Assembly: GCA_009914615.1 (NCBI GenBank)
Contig: WNDX01000022.1
Location: forward strand, 1-38,349
DNA from: Herbaspirillum frisingense
GTDB lineage: Bacteria > Pseudomonadota > Gammaproteobacteria > Burkholderiales > Burkholderiaceae_D
Reading direction: 5' to 3'
Length of the DNA: 38,349 bases
Of this stretch, positions 20,891-28,684 are shown in pieces. Within the stretch, counting starts at the first letter, position 1, and each line of letters begins with the position of its first letter. The notes beneath the pieces are model-generated. The model did not search any database. It saw nothing but the letters and a program-made list of their open reading frames with translations, and was not told the origin of the DNA. Both the position numbers and the translations under genes were made by a program.

Positions 20891-20906
20891 CATGCCGCGC
20901 GGCATG
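20891..20906. other. Palindrome after bla
   Basis: CATGCCGCGCGGCATG is a perfect 16-base palindrome 9 bases past the bla stop. There is no T tract, so it is at most a weak terminator. Confidence 0.3.
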
Positions 20907-20914
20907 GGGCGCCA

Positions 20915-21814
20915 TCAGGCCAGCCCGTGCGCGATCAGCTTGCCCACGGCGGCATGCACGCCGTTGCGCCTGGCTTCGTCGGCCTTGCTTTCGGTGAGAT
21001 AGACCGCGAACAGCAGCGGCACGCCCTGCGGCGTCCAGATCACGCCGACGTCGTTGGCCGTGCCCAGGTTGCCGGTGCCGGTCTTGTCGCCCACTTTCCA
21101 GCCGGCGGGCAGGCCTGCGCGCACGCGCTTGCCGCCGGTCTGGTTGTCCACCAGCCATTGCGTGATCAGCGTGCGCGAGGCCGGGTTGAGCGCATTGCCC
21201 AGCACGATCTTGCGCAGGTCGGCGGTCATCGAGGCCGGCGTCGTGGTGTCGCGCGGATCGCCGGGCGTGGCTTCGTTGAGCGAAGGTTCGTTGCGATCGA
21301 GTCGGGTCTCGCCGTCGCCCAGCGTGCGGATGAAGGCGGTCAGCGCGGCCGGGCCGCCCATGCTGTCCAGCAGCAGGTTGGCGGCGGTGTTGTCGGACAA
21401 GGTCATGGCCGCTTCGCACAGTTGCGAGATCGACAGGCCGTTGCCGCCGACGTGCTTGCCGGTGGTGGGGGAGTAGGCCAGCACGGCGTCCTGGCCATAG
21501 ACGATGCGGCGTTCCAGTCGCTCTTCGCCCTGATCCACGCGCTTGAGGACGGCGGCGGCAGCCAGGAACTTGAAGGTGCTGCACATCGGGAAGCGCTCGT
21601 CGGCGCGATAGCCCCATTGGGCGCCCTTGGCGGTATCGACCACGGACACGCCCAGGCGTGCGCCGGCCTCGGCTTCCAGCTTGGCCATCTTTTCGACGAA
21701 CGAACCGGATACCTTAGATTTACTTGTGTTTTTGCCATCGGCGGCCCACGCCCCGGTCATCGCCCCACCGGCCGCCAGGCCCGCAATGGCAAGGAAATTC
21801 CTTCTGTCAAGCAT
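20915..21814 (-). CDS. bla: Class A beta-lactamase with Tat-like signal peptide
   Basis: A 299-residue serine beta-lactamase that hydrolyses beta-lactam rings in the periplasm. All class A motifs are intact: STFK at 79-82 (active serine S79), SDN at 140-142, omega-loop EPSLN at 176-180, and KTG at 244-246. The N terminus MLDRRNFLAIAGLAAGG with an AWA cleavage site near 24 fits a twin-arginine signal. A cysteine precedes the active serine (C78), but the residue after KTGT is Gly, so the disulfide of KPC-type carbapenemases is absent. The KTGTGNLGTAND region resembles L2 and other chromosomal enzymes. It is divergent from ampR, which is broken. The substrate range cannot be read from this. Confidence 0.93.
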   Translation of the reverse strand: MLDRRNFLAIAGLAAGGAMTGAWAADGKNTSKSKVSGSFVEKMAKLEAEAGARLGVSVVDTAKGAQWGYRADERFPMCSTFKFLAAAAVLKRVDQGEERLERRIVYGQDAVLAYSPTTGKHVGGNGLSISQLCEAAMTLSDNTAANLLLDSMGGPAALTAFIRTLGDGETRLDRNEPSLNEATPGDPRDTTTPASMTADLRKIVLGNALNPASRTLITQWLVDNQTGGKRVRAGLPAGWKVGDKTGTGNLGTANDVGVIWTPQGVPLLFAVYLTESKADEARRNGVHAAVGKLIAHGLA

Positions 21815-21864
21815 GTATTCTCCTCTGTGGTGTCATGTGAGAGCCCAGATGATAGGCAGTGGTA

Positions 21865-21896
21865 TTGCTCGCCACAATTCACGATAATTGGCGCAA
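21865..21896. promoter_or_regulatory. Probable AmpR operator between bla and ampR
   Basis: An imperfect dyad, with TTGC at 21865 and GCAA at 21893-21896 as outer arms and CAATT/AATTG as inner arms, lies in the 114-base space between the divergent genes. This is where AmpR normally binds. Inferred from symmetry and position. Confidence 0.5.
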
Positions 21897-21928
21897 GACC
21901 CAAGAAAATCTGATGCCTGGAGCCTGCC

Positions 21929-22792
21929 ATGTATTTGCCGCTGAATGCCTTGCGCGCCTTCGAAGTGTCGGCCCGCCACCTCTCTTTCACGCGCGCCGCC
22001 GATGAACTCAACGTCACCCAGACCGCGGTCAGCATGCAGGTCAAGAATCTGGAAGAACGGCTGGGCGTGGCGCTGTTCCGACGTCTGCCACGCGGCCTGG
22101 CGCTCACCGATGAAGGACTGGCGCTGCTGCCGGTGGTGGCGGAATCCTTCGGCCGCATCGGCACGGTGCTGGCGCAGTTCGAAAACGGCCGCAAGCGCGA
22201 GGTGCTGACGCTGGGCGTGGTCGGCACCTTCGCCGTGGGCTGGCTAATGCCGCGGCTGCGTGAATTCCAGCAGACCTATCCCTTTGTCGATCTGCGTCTG
22301 CTGACCAACAATAACCGCGTCGATCTGGCCGGCGAAGGGCTGGATTATGCGATTCGCTTTGGCGATGGTGCATGGCACGGCACCGAGGCTGAACGTTTGT
22401 TCGCGGCGCCGCTGGCGCCGATGTGCGCGCCGGACATCGCCGCGCGCCTGCGCACCCCCGCCGACCTGGCCGCGGAAACCCTGTTGCGGTCTTACCGAAG
22501 CGATGAGTGGATCGCCTGGTTCGCCGCTGCCGGCGCGGCTTGCCCGCCGATCCGGGGTTTCGTGTTCGACTCCTCGCTGGCCATGGCCGAGGCGGCAGCG
22601 CAACAGGCTGGCGTGGCGCTGCTGCCCATCCTGATGTTCGAGCGGGAACTGCGCTAGGGGCGGCTGGTCTGTCCTTTCGCGACAGAAATAGCCGTTGGCG
22701 CCTATTGGCTCACGCGGCTGAAATCGAAACAGGAGACGGCGGCCATGTTGGCTTTTCGCGAATGGCTGCTGGCGAATATTGCCCTCGGATAG
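21929..22792 (+). pseudogene. ampR: ampR (LysR-type beta-lactamase regulator) with in-frame amber codon
   Basis: AmpR senses cell-wall muropeptides and controls the adjacent beta-lactamase. The frame from ATG 21929 gives MYLPLNALRAFEVSARHLSFTRAADELNVTQTAVS-type opening (split by function: helix-turn-helix, residues about 8-66) and most of the effector domain, then stops at TAG 22655-22657 after 242 residues. Beyond it the same frame continues without any shift as GRLVCPFATEIAVGAYW and TRLKSKQETAAMLAFREWLL, the proper AmpR C terminus, stopping at 22792 (287 codons, near the family's 290). So a single base change truncates it by about 45 residues. An amber suppressor or base-call error would restore it. 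Confidence 0.85.
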
Positions 22793-23009
22793 ACTGATAG
22801 CCGCGCCCAGCTTGCGTCCCAGGGCGACGCCGCGGATGAGGATGAAAGGCAACAGCACTCATCCTGTAAGAATTTTCCTGATAGACGGCAACGCCGGTCG
22901 GACATAGAATAAATGTTATAAACAATTTCAACGGGGGATCTTGCGGTTCCCTCCGCGAAAGTCCGGCGGTACCTGTACCAACCCAAATGTCGAGAAATGG
23001 GGGTGTGTC

Positions 23010-23159
23010 ATGAAATACTTCACCAAGCTCTATCGCAAACTGATCGATTACCTGAACGATTCGGGTGATCTCACCACGGGTTCGCATCGCGGCGAGCCGC
23101 AGTGCTGCAGCCTGTATTCCGGCCTGGCGCCGATGGATATCGACGGTCGCCGACAGTGA
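23010..23159 (+). CDS. Possible small protein, 49 residues
   Basis: MKYFTKLYRKLIDYLNDSG begins a 49-residue frame with a GGGGG-type ribosome site upstream of ATG 23010. The N-terminal half is a basic amphipathic helix; the C-terminal half has a Cys-Cys pair. The upstream 200 bases are AT-richer than average and could hold a promoter. I recognise no family. It may be a real small gene, as the codons look ordinary, but the evidence is thin. Confidence 0.45.
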   Translation: MKYFTKLYRKLIDYLNDSGDLTTGSHRGEPQCCSLYSGLAPMDIDGRRQ

Positions 23160-23326
23160 TCGCTGCACCGGCGGTGGCCGGCTCGCACGCCGGCGCCGCC
23201 TTCGTTCTGTTCCACCTCTCTTGATGCGAAGCCTGCGCTTCGCCCATCCATTCCTCTCACATCCTGCAAGATCCCAGGATCCGGCATGCGCCGGAGGCAG
23301 GTCATGCGCGCTCGCTTTGCACGGAT

Positions 23327-23354
23327 AAAAAAAGGCCGCATCCAGGATGCGGCC
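23327..23354 (-). terminator. Intrinsic terminator of the ureohydrolase/Rid operon
   Basis: GGCCGCAT (23334-23341) pairs with ATGCGGCC (23347-23354); on the minus strand seven T follow (23333-23327). It lies about 37 bases beyond the stop of the 142-residue gene. Confidence 0.9.
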
Positions 23355-23390
23355 AAAGCACTGCTACTTACCAGAGACGTGACGGAGGCG

Positions 23391-23819
23391 CTATGAACGG
23401 GCCGGCTGTGCGGCACGTACGGCCTCCTGCATGATGGTCCGCGCGGCGGCCGCCAGGGCGGCCTGATCCAGCGCGGGTAGAAAAGCGATACGGAAGCTGC
23501 CCGAGGGCAGCGTCACGACGTAGTGCTGCAACAGGATCGCGACATCGAAGACGATCGTGCGCCGCGCCATGCCGACCATGGGCGTGAGGCGCAGCGCAAA
23601 GGAGGATGCCGCATCGGCGCCGGCGCCGTCGTCCTCCAGCGCAATCCAGTGGCCTTGCGCATTGCAAAACCAGGCCGAGCCCGCCACCTGCCCCGCCGCC
23701 ATCGCGCGCAGCAAGGCACGTGCGATGAACGAACGTGGTAGCCCGAATCCGCCGGATGAACGCCTGTTCACGTCGTGGGCGGCGTCGGCCGGCAGCAGGC
23801 GCAGCAGCGGGGCGGGCAT
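23391..23819 (-). CDS. Hypothetical protein, 142 residues
   Basis: The frame from ATG 23819 (MPAPLLRLLPADAAHD) has codon use like its neighbours, with G or C in most third positions, and is bracketed by the Rid gene 16 bases upstream and a strong terminator downstream, so it is very likely translated. I recognise no domain. The C-terminal half has alternating hydrophobic strands (IVFDVAILLQHYVVTLPSGSF, about residues 90-110) and a helical end. The N-terminal half has GGFGLPRSFIARALLRAM. No signal peptide. Its place in the operon suggests a role with the ureohydrolase and Rid proteins, but nothing shows what. Confidence 0.72.
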   Translation of the reverse strand: MPAPLLRLLPADAAHDVNRRSSGGFGLPRSFIARALLRAMAAGQVAGSAWFCNAQGHWIALEDDGAGADAASSFALRLTPMVGMARRTIVFDVAILLQHYVVTLPSGSFRIAFLPALDQAALAAAARTIMQEAVRAAQPARS

Positions 23820-23835
23820 GGCGGCTGGTCCGGCT

Positions 23836-24249
23836 TCAGTCGGGGATGACCGCGGTGGCATCGATCTCGACCAGGTATTCCGGGCGGGCGAAGGCGGTCA
23901 CCACGATGCCGGTCGAGACCGGGAACACGCCCTTGAGCCACTTGCCCATCACCAGGTACACGTCTTCGCGGAAACGCGGATCCGAGATATAGACGGTGAC
24001 CTTGCAGATGTGCTCCAGCTTGCTGCCGGCTTCCTTGAGCAGCATGTCGATGTTCTTCATCGCCTGTTCGGCCTGGCCCTTGACGTCGCCGATGCAGACG
24101 CTCTCGGAGGTGTCCAGGTTCTGGCCGATCTGGCCGCGCAGGAACACCATGGTGCCGCGCGCCACGACGGCCTGGCACAGATCGTTGTCGATCTTCTGTT
24201 CCGGATAGGTTTCCTTGGTGTTGAACTTGCGGATGCGTGTGTGCGCCAT
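23836..24249 (-). CDS. Rid (YjgF/YER057c/UK114) family protein
   Basis: A 137-residue member of the Rid superfamily; the best-known members hydrolyse reactive enamine/imine intermediates made by amino acid enzymes. The fold is clear from MVFLRGQIGQNLDTSESVCIGD, QAEQAMKNIDMLLKEAG and the C-terminal VEIDATAVI. In RidA proper an arginine in the FPARS-like segment binds the substrate carboxylate; the matching place here reads FPVST, so that arginine is absent and the classic deaminase activity is doubtful. The start ATG 24249 gives MAHTRIRKF. It sits between the ureohydrolase (45 bases upstream) and the unknown 142-residue gene. Confidence 0.88.
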   Translation of the reverse strand: MAHTRIRKFNTKETYPEQKIDNDLCQAVVARGTMVFLRGQIGQNLDTSESVCIGDVKGQAEQAMKNIDMLLKEAGSKLEHICKVTVYISDPRFREDVYLVMGKWLKGVFPVSTGIVVTAFARPEYLVEIDATAVIPD

Positions 24250-24294
24250 TGTCTTGTCCCGATGGGTGAGTGGATGGAGGGCTTGCGGTGCTGC

Positions 24295-25266
24295 TTATTT
24301 CTTGTCGAAGTAACCGGCGCGGATGGTGGCGCCGATCAGGTTCACGATCAGGCGGCCGGCGGTCACGCAACTGATCTTGCTGGCGTTATCCTTGGCCGGC
24401 TGGATCTCGACGATGTCCATGCCCACCACGCGCCCCTTTTTCACCAGGCCGTGGATCAGCTTGCGCGCCTGCAGGAAGCTCACGCCGCCCGGCGCCGGGC
24501 CGTCCACGGCCGGCATGATGGCGCAGTCCAGGCCGTCGGCATCGATGGTCAGGTAGTAGTTGCCGCCATCGGGGATGCGCGCCAGCACGGCGTCCATGCC
24601 GATGTCGTGCAATTCATAGGCGCTGATCAGGTCGGCGCCCCATTCCTTGGCCGCGCGGTAATCGGCGGGACGGCCGCTGCCCTGGGCGCGCAGGCCGATC
24701 TGCACGATGTGCTTGATGAACGGCAGTTCGGAAGCGCGGCGGATCACGCTGGACAAGCCGTCGCGTACGCCATTGACTTCATCACGCCAGTCGAGGTGGG
24801 CATCGATGTGCACCAGCGTCACCGGACCGACTTCGTCGAAGCCGCGCAGGATCGGATTGGTGATACCGTGGTCGCCGCCCAGCACGATGGGCATGCCGCC
24901 GCCGCGCAGGATCTGGCGGATGGCGATTTCGGCGCGGCGCTTGTGGTCGTCGGGCTTGGCCAGGTCGGGCATGACGTCGCCGCAATCGACGAAGCGGATA
25001 TCGTCGCGTTCCTGCAGCAGCGGGCCGTCGATGTCGAAGTCGTAGTGGGTCGGATGGCGCACCATGCGGTCGCTCAGGTCGCGCAGCGCCTGCGGCGCGT
25101 TGATCTGGTCGTTGCTGTACTGGCGCGGGCCGTAGGCGGCGCCGAAGGGCATGCCGAGCACGGCGATGTCGGCCTTGAGGTCGGTGGCGTCGGTGAAGTC
25201 GGTGACCAGTTCCGAATAGAGCAGGGTCTTGTGGCCGGTACGGGGCGGGACGGTCAGTTGTTCCAT
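24295..25266 (-). CDS. Agmatinase/arginase-family ureohydrolase
   Basis: A 323-residue manganese ureohydrolase-fold enzyme; the family splits guanidino compounds into an amine and urea. Metal-binding motifs: GGDHG (H133), HIDAHLDW (D155, H157, D159) and IDADGLD (D242, D244). The substrate loop after HIDAHLDW reads NGVRDGLSS, where agmatinases and guanidinobutyrases have an HG(S/T)-type sequence, so the substrate may differ. The protein has a long N terminus. ATG 25266 gives MEQLTVPPRTG. It leads a minus-strand operon with the Rid and 142-residue genes and is divergent from a LysR regulator. Candidate substrates such as guanidinobutyrate or agmatine are guesses. Confidence 0.85.
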   Translation of the reverse strand: MEQLTVPPRTGHKTLLYSELVTDFTDATDLKADIAVLGMPFGAAYGPRQYSNDQINAPQALRDLSDRMVRHPTHYDFDIDGPLLQERDDIRFVDCGDVMPDLAKPDDHKRRAEIAIRQILRGGGMPIVLGGDHGITNPILRGFDEVGPVTLVHIDAHLDWRDEVNGVRDGLSSVIRRASELPFIKHIVQIGLRAQGSGRPADYRAAKEWGADLISAYELHDIGMDAVLARIPDGGNYYLTIDADGLDCAIMPAVDGPAPGGVSFLQARKLIHGLVKKGRVVGMDIVEIQPAKDNASKISCVTAGRLIVNLIGATIRAGYFDKK

Positions 25267-25355
25267 GGCTGGGTATCCTTGGTGAGAAATCCGGGCGGCG
25301 GCGGGTGGGAAATGCGCCGTGTTGGATGCACTGTAGCCAGCGGACCAGGGAATAA

Positions 25356-25388
25356 AAAATGATTCTTTTGGGGGTATAGTTTCATTTT
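25356..25388. promoter_or_regulatory. Dyad between ureohydrolase and lysR genes
   Basis: AAAATGA (25356-25362) and TCATTTT (25382-25388) form a symmetric, AT-rich dyad centred in the divergent promoter region, in a stretch much richer in A and T than the flanks. It is a likely binding site for the LysR regulator. Confidence 0.5.
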
Positions 25389-25422
25389 CCAAGACTTTAC
25401 GGTTTGCAAAGGAAACCCGGAC

Positions 25423-26328
25423 ATGATCAGGCTGGACTTCGATGAACGCGATCTGCGCTCGCTGCGGGTGTTCTGCAACGTCGCCGAGGCGGGCGGGTTT
25501 GCTGCGGCGGAGAAACTGTTGCACATGTCCAAGGCCTCGATCAGCCGCCATGTGCGCGATGTCGAGGAGCGCCTGGGCGTGCGCCTGTGCGAGCGCGGCC
25601 CGGCCGGCTTCAGCCTCACGCCCGAGGGCGAGGTGGCGGTCAAGCTGGCCACCGGCGCGCTGCGCTCGCTGGAGCGCATCCGGCCCGAGATCGACGCCGT
25701 GCACGGTGTGCTCTCCGGCCCGCTGGCGCTGGGTGTGGTCGAGCATGCGCTGGGCCATCCCGATTGCCAGTTGCCGCAAGCCATCGCCATGCTCAAGCGG
25801 CGCGCGCCCAACGTGCAGCCGCGCATCGAGGTGATGACCTTTCCCGAACTCAACCAGGCGCTGCGCGAGCATCGGGTGGACATGGCCATCCGCGGTCGCT
25901 ATCCGGGCGACGATGAATTCGATTACCTGCCGCTGTTTTCCGAGAGTCACCGCATCTATGGCGCCATCCGCAAGGAAGGCAAGGAAGGCCGCGCGACGCG
26001 CGACTTGCCGCTGGTGCATCGGCCTCACCCCTATGTGGACGCGGTGCTGGCGCAGGGCGGCTATACGCGCGGCCCGGACGCCGGCGGCCTGGAAGCGATC
26101 GCCTTGCTGGTGGCCACCGGCGATTACGTCGGTCTGCTGCCCACGCACTATGCGCAACTGATCGGCAAGCGTTACGCGTTGCGCGCGCGACGCGGCAGTC
26201 CCACCTTCCAGCACACCATCTGCGCGGTGACCGATCCGAACCGGCCCTCCACGCATCGCGCCGATCTCTTCCTTTCCATCCTCCGGGAATTCCACGCGCG
26301 CTCGTCCGGGATGCTTTCCGCCGCGTAA
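25423..26328 (+). CDS. LysR family transcriptional regulator
   Basis: A 301-residue LysR-type regulator: N-terminal winged helix-turn-helix (DLRSLRVFCNVAEAGGFAAAEKLLHMSKASISRHVRD, read across residues 10-46 in short blocks) followed by the linker helix and a periplasmic-binding-like effector domain with PLALGVVEHALGH and MAIRGRYPGDDEFDYLPLF. It is transcribed away from the ureohydrolase operon across 156 bases holding a dyad, the usual layout for a LysR protein that controls its divergent neighbour. The effector is unknown. It is not related closely to AmpR at 21929. Confidence 0.92.
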   Translation: MIRLDFDERDLRSLRVFCNVAEAGGFAAAEKLLHMSKASISRHVRDVEERLGVRLCERGPAGFSLTPEGEVAVKLATGALRSLERIRPEIDAVHGVLSGPLALGVVEHALGHPDCQLPQAIAMLKRRAPNVQPRIEVMTFPELNQALREHRVDMAIRGRYPGDDEFDYLPLFSESHRIYGAIRKEGKEGRATRDLPLVHRPHPYVDAVLAQGGYTRGPDAGGLEAIALLVATGDYVGLLPTHYAQLIGKRYALRARRGSPTFQHTICAVTDPNRPSTHRADLFLSILREFHARSSGMLSAA

Positions 26329-26646
26329 TTCACCTCGGCTTGCGCACGCCAAAATGGGGCGCGTCATCGCTCCCGGCTAACCATGCTGGGGCGTCGCGCG
26401 GTGCGCCGGGCCGCGGCCTGTTGCGGCGTATTGCGGTCGCGTCGCCGCCGACGAAACACGCGGATCGCTATTTTTGTATCGTTTGCACCGGCGCCATCGG
26501 TGCCCGATGCCGCGTCTAGCGCCGTGCAGCCCGGTTGGCGGGGTGGGCGGAACGGCACGGCAAATGATCCGTTTGAACCGTTTTCGCATCGGATTGGCAC
26601 ATATGTTGCTCAACCAGGGAGGTCAACCCGCCAGTGAGCACTTGCC
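26329..26646. other. Intergenic region between lysR and rpiR genes
   Basis: About 318 bases without a convincing gene. It has a small hairpin GGCGCCATCGGTGCC near 26490, and a short dyad ATCCG...CGGAT around 26567-26596 that could be an operator for the RpiR protein. GGGAGG at 26617-26622 is a strong ribosome-site match, but lies 24 bases from the rpiR start. Confidence 0.4.
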
Positions 26647-27594
26647 GTGAACCAGCCAACGCTGACCGCCCTGATCAAGGACCGCTTCGACAGCCTGCCC
26701 CGCCAGGCGCGCCAGGTGGCCGCCTTCGTGCTGGACAATCCGCACGAGGTGGCGGTGCTGTCCATGCGCGAACAGGCGCGGCTGGCCGAGGTGCCGGCCT
26801 CGACCATGACGCGCTTCGCCAAGGCGCTGGGCTTCGACGGCTATGACGCCATCCGCGACGTCTTCAAGGCCAGCCTGCGTTCGCGCGCCAATGAATTCGG
26901 TTCGCGCGCCCAGGGTCTGGTCGAACTGAACCAGCGCATCGGCGAAGCCGCGCTGGCGATGGACCTGGCGCACAACGCGACGGCGCAGATCCAGTCGCTG
27001 TGCACCGGCGACACCATGGCCGCCATCGTGCGCGCGGCCAAGCTCCTGTCATCGGCGCGCGAGATCTTTTGTCTCGGCCTGCGCGGTTCCTTCCCGGTGG
27101 CCTTCCAGTTTTCCCATGTGTCGGAATACTTCGCGCGCAACGTGACGCTGGTCGATGGCGCCGGCGAGAGCGGGATCATGAAGATCATGCATCAGCCTTC
27201 GTCGCGCGACGCCGCGCTGATCTGCAGCATGACGCCGCATTCGCGCCGCGCCATGTCGATCGCCACGCACCTGGAAAAAGCCGGCGTCAAGCTGGTGGTG
27301 ATCACCGATAGCGCCAGCTCGCCGATGGCGCGCATCGCCACCGAAAGCATCGTGGTGCCCAACAAGGGGCCGTCGTTTTTCGACACGTTGCTGCCGGCTT
27401 TCCTGGTGGCGGAAATCCTGGTGGCGCTGATGGCGGCCACGGCCAAGATCAACATCAAATCGCAGATCGCCGACACCGAGAAAAAGCTGTGGGGCGCCGG
27501 CGAATGGTGGGGCATGCAGGCCGACGACACGCCGGCACTGGAACCGCGCGCGACGGCGCGAACCAGGCCGGGCCGGGGCAAGCGCGGCGCGTGA
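26647..27594 (+). CDS. RpiR (MurR/RpiR) family transcriptional regulator
   Basis: A 315-residue regulator with an N-terminal helix-turn-helix of the RpiR type (LPRQARQVAAFVLDNPHEVAVLS and VPASTMTRFAKALGF, within residues 1-77) and a C-terminal SIS domain (about 120-260; IFCLGLRGSF, ICSMTPHSRRAM, LVVITDSASSPMA) that binds phosphosugars or other small ligands. It starts at GTG 26647: the frame has a stop at 26635, so nothing upstream is possible. The C terminus is a basic tail rich in Arg. It precedes the binding protein and MmgE/PrpD genes on the same strand and probably controls them. Confidence 0.9.
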   Translation: MNQPTLTALIKDRFDSLPRQARQVAAFVLDNPHEVAVLSMREQARLAEVPASTMTRFAKALGFDGYDAIRDVFKASLRSRANEFGSRAQGLVELNQRIGEAALAMDLAHNATAQIQSLCTGDTMAAIVRAAKLLSSAREIFCLGLRGSFPVAFQFSHVSEYFARNVTLVDGAGESGIMKIMHQPSSRDAALICSMTPHSRRAMSIATHLEKAGVKLVVITDSASSPMARIATESIVVPNKGPSFFDTLLPAFLVAEILVALMAATAKINIKSQIADTEKKLWGAGEWWGMQADDTPALEPRATARTRPGRGKRGA

Positions 27595-27791
27595 GGGCGC
27601 GCCGCGAGATGGCGGATCGCCGATTTCAGATTTCAGATTTACCGGAGCGGCGCATGCCCGAGACATGCGACTGACAACAACCAAGCCGCAACAGGCAGCG
27701 GGGGTGCAAGAACGCGTTCTGTCCCCCGGCATTCTCGAATGAACCTTCTTATCGTGATTCAACTTGGCTTCATCTCCAGAAAGGATATTCC

Positions 27792-28583
27792 ATGAAACGC
27801 CGCTCGCTACTCGGACTGATCAGCCTCACCGCGGCTGTCGCCTGTTTCTCCTCGGCCAGCGCCTACGCCGATGATCTGTACAACACCATCATGGCGCGCA
27901 AGTCCATCCGCGTGGCCGTGCCTACCGACTATCCGCCGTATGGTTCGGTCGGCACCGACATGACGCCGCGCGGCTACGACATCGATATGGCCAACCTGAT
28001 CGGCAAGAAGCTGGGCGTGAAGGTCGAGCTGATCCCGGTGACCGCGCCCAACCGCATCGCCTATCTGCAGACCAACAAGGCCGACATCACCATCTCCTCG
28101 CTGGGCAAGACCGCCGAGCGCGCCAAGGTGGTCGATTTCAGCATCGCCTATGCGCCGTTCTTCGATGCCGTGTTCGGCACCAAGAAGGTCAAGGCCACCA
28201 GCTTTGAAGAACTCAACGGCAAGGTGATTTCGGTGACGCGCGGTTCGATGCAGGACCAGGAGCTGGAAAAGATGGCGCCGGGCGCGCAGGTCAAGCGTTT
28301 CGAAGACAATAACTCGACCCTGTCGGCCTTCCTGGCCGGCCAGGTGCAGATGTTCGCCACCGGCACCACGGTGGCGGCGGCGCTGCAGAAGATGAATCCT
28401 TCGCTGGACATGGAACTGAAAGTGATCCTGGCCAACGCGCCGTGCTACGTCGCCATGCCCAAGGGCAAATCGACGCTGCTGGCCAAGATCAACATGATCA
28501 TCCGCGAAGCGCGCACCGACGGCACCATCGACAAGTTCTCGCAGACCTGGCTGGGCGCCCCCGCCGGTCAGTTGCCGGACTGA
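27792..28583 (+). CDS. Periplasmic substrate-binding protein of an amino acid-type ABC transporter
   Basis: A 263-residue family 3 solute-binding protein, the type that delivers polar amino acids to ABC importers. It has a Sec signal peptide (MKRRSLLGLISLTAAVACFS; cleavage near residue 26, AYA-DD), then RVAVPTDYPPYGSVG, RGYDIDMANLIGKKLGV and the family's DITISSLGKTAERAKVVDFS, followed by the second lobe. No permease or ATPase gene lies nearby, so it must pair with components elsewhere or act alone. AAAGGA precedes ATG 27792. A hairpin follows and then the MmgE/PrpD gene. The ligand is unknown; ureohydrolase substrates or products are conceivable. Confidence 0.9.
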   Translation: MKRRSLLGLISLTAAVACFSSASAYADDLYNTIMARKSIRVAVPTDYPPYGSVGTDMTPRGYDIDMANLIGKKLGVKVELIPVTAPNRIAYLQTNKADITISSLGKTAERAKVVDFSIAYAPFFDAVFGTKKVKATSFEELNGKVISVTRGSMQDQELEKMAPGAQVKRFEDNNSTLSAFLAGQVQMFATGTTVAAALQKMNPSLDMELKVILANAPCYVAMPKGKSTLLAKINMIIREARTDGTIDKFSQTWLGAPAGQLPD

Positions 28584-28606
28584 TCCCGGCGGCAAGGCGG
28601 AACGCG

Positions 28607-28634
28607 ACGGCCGGTTCCCGACGGGACCGGCCGT
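28607..28634 (+). terminator. Hairpin after the binding protein gene
   Basis: A 12-13 bp perfect stem, ACGGCCGGTTCCC with GGGACCGGCCGT around a three-base loop, 23 bases past the stop. Only TTTGTCATT follows, so termination may be partial, as often seen between a highly expressed binding protein gene and the next gene. Confidence 0.6.
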
Positions 28635-28684
28635 TTGTCATTGCGGTCTTACCGCTATCGGATAAAGCAAGGACAGGAGCATCC

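Noticed and set aside
28442-28684. N-terminal extension of the MmgE/PrpD protein
   Set aside because: The open frame overlaps the binding protein gene and lacks a ribosome site; GTG 28685 with AGGAG fits the family start.
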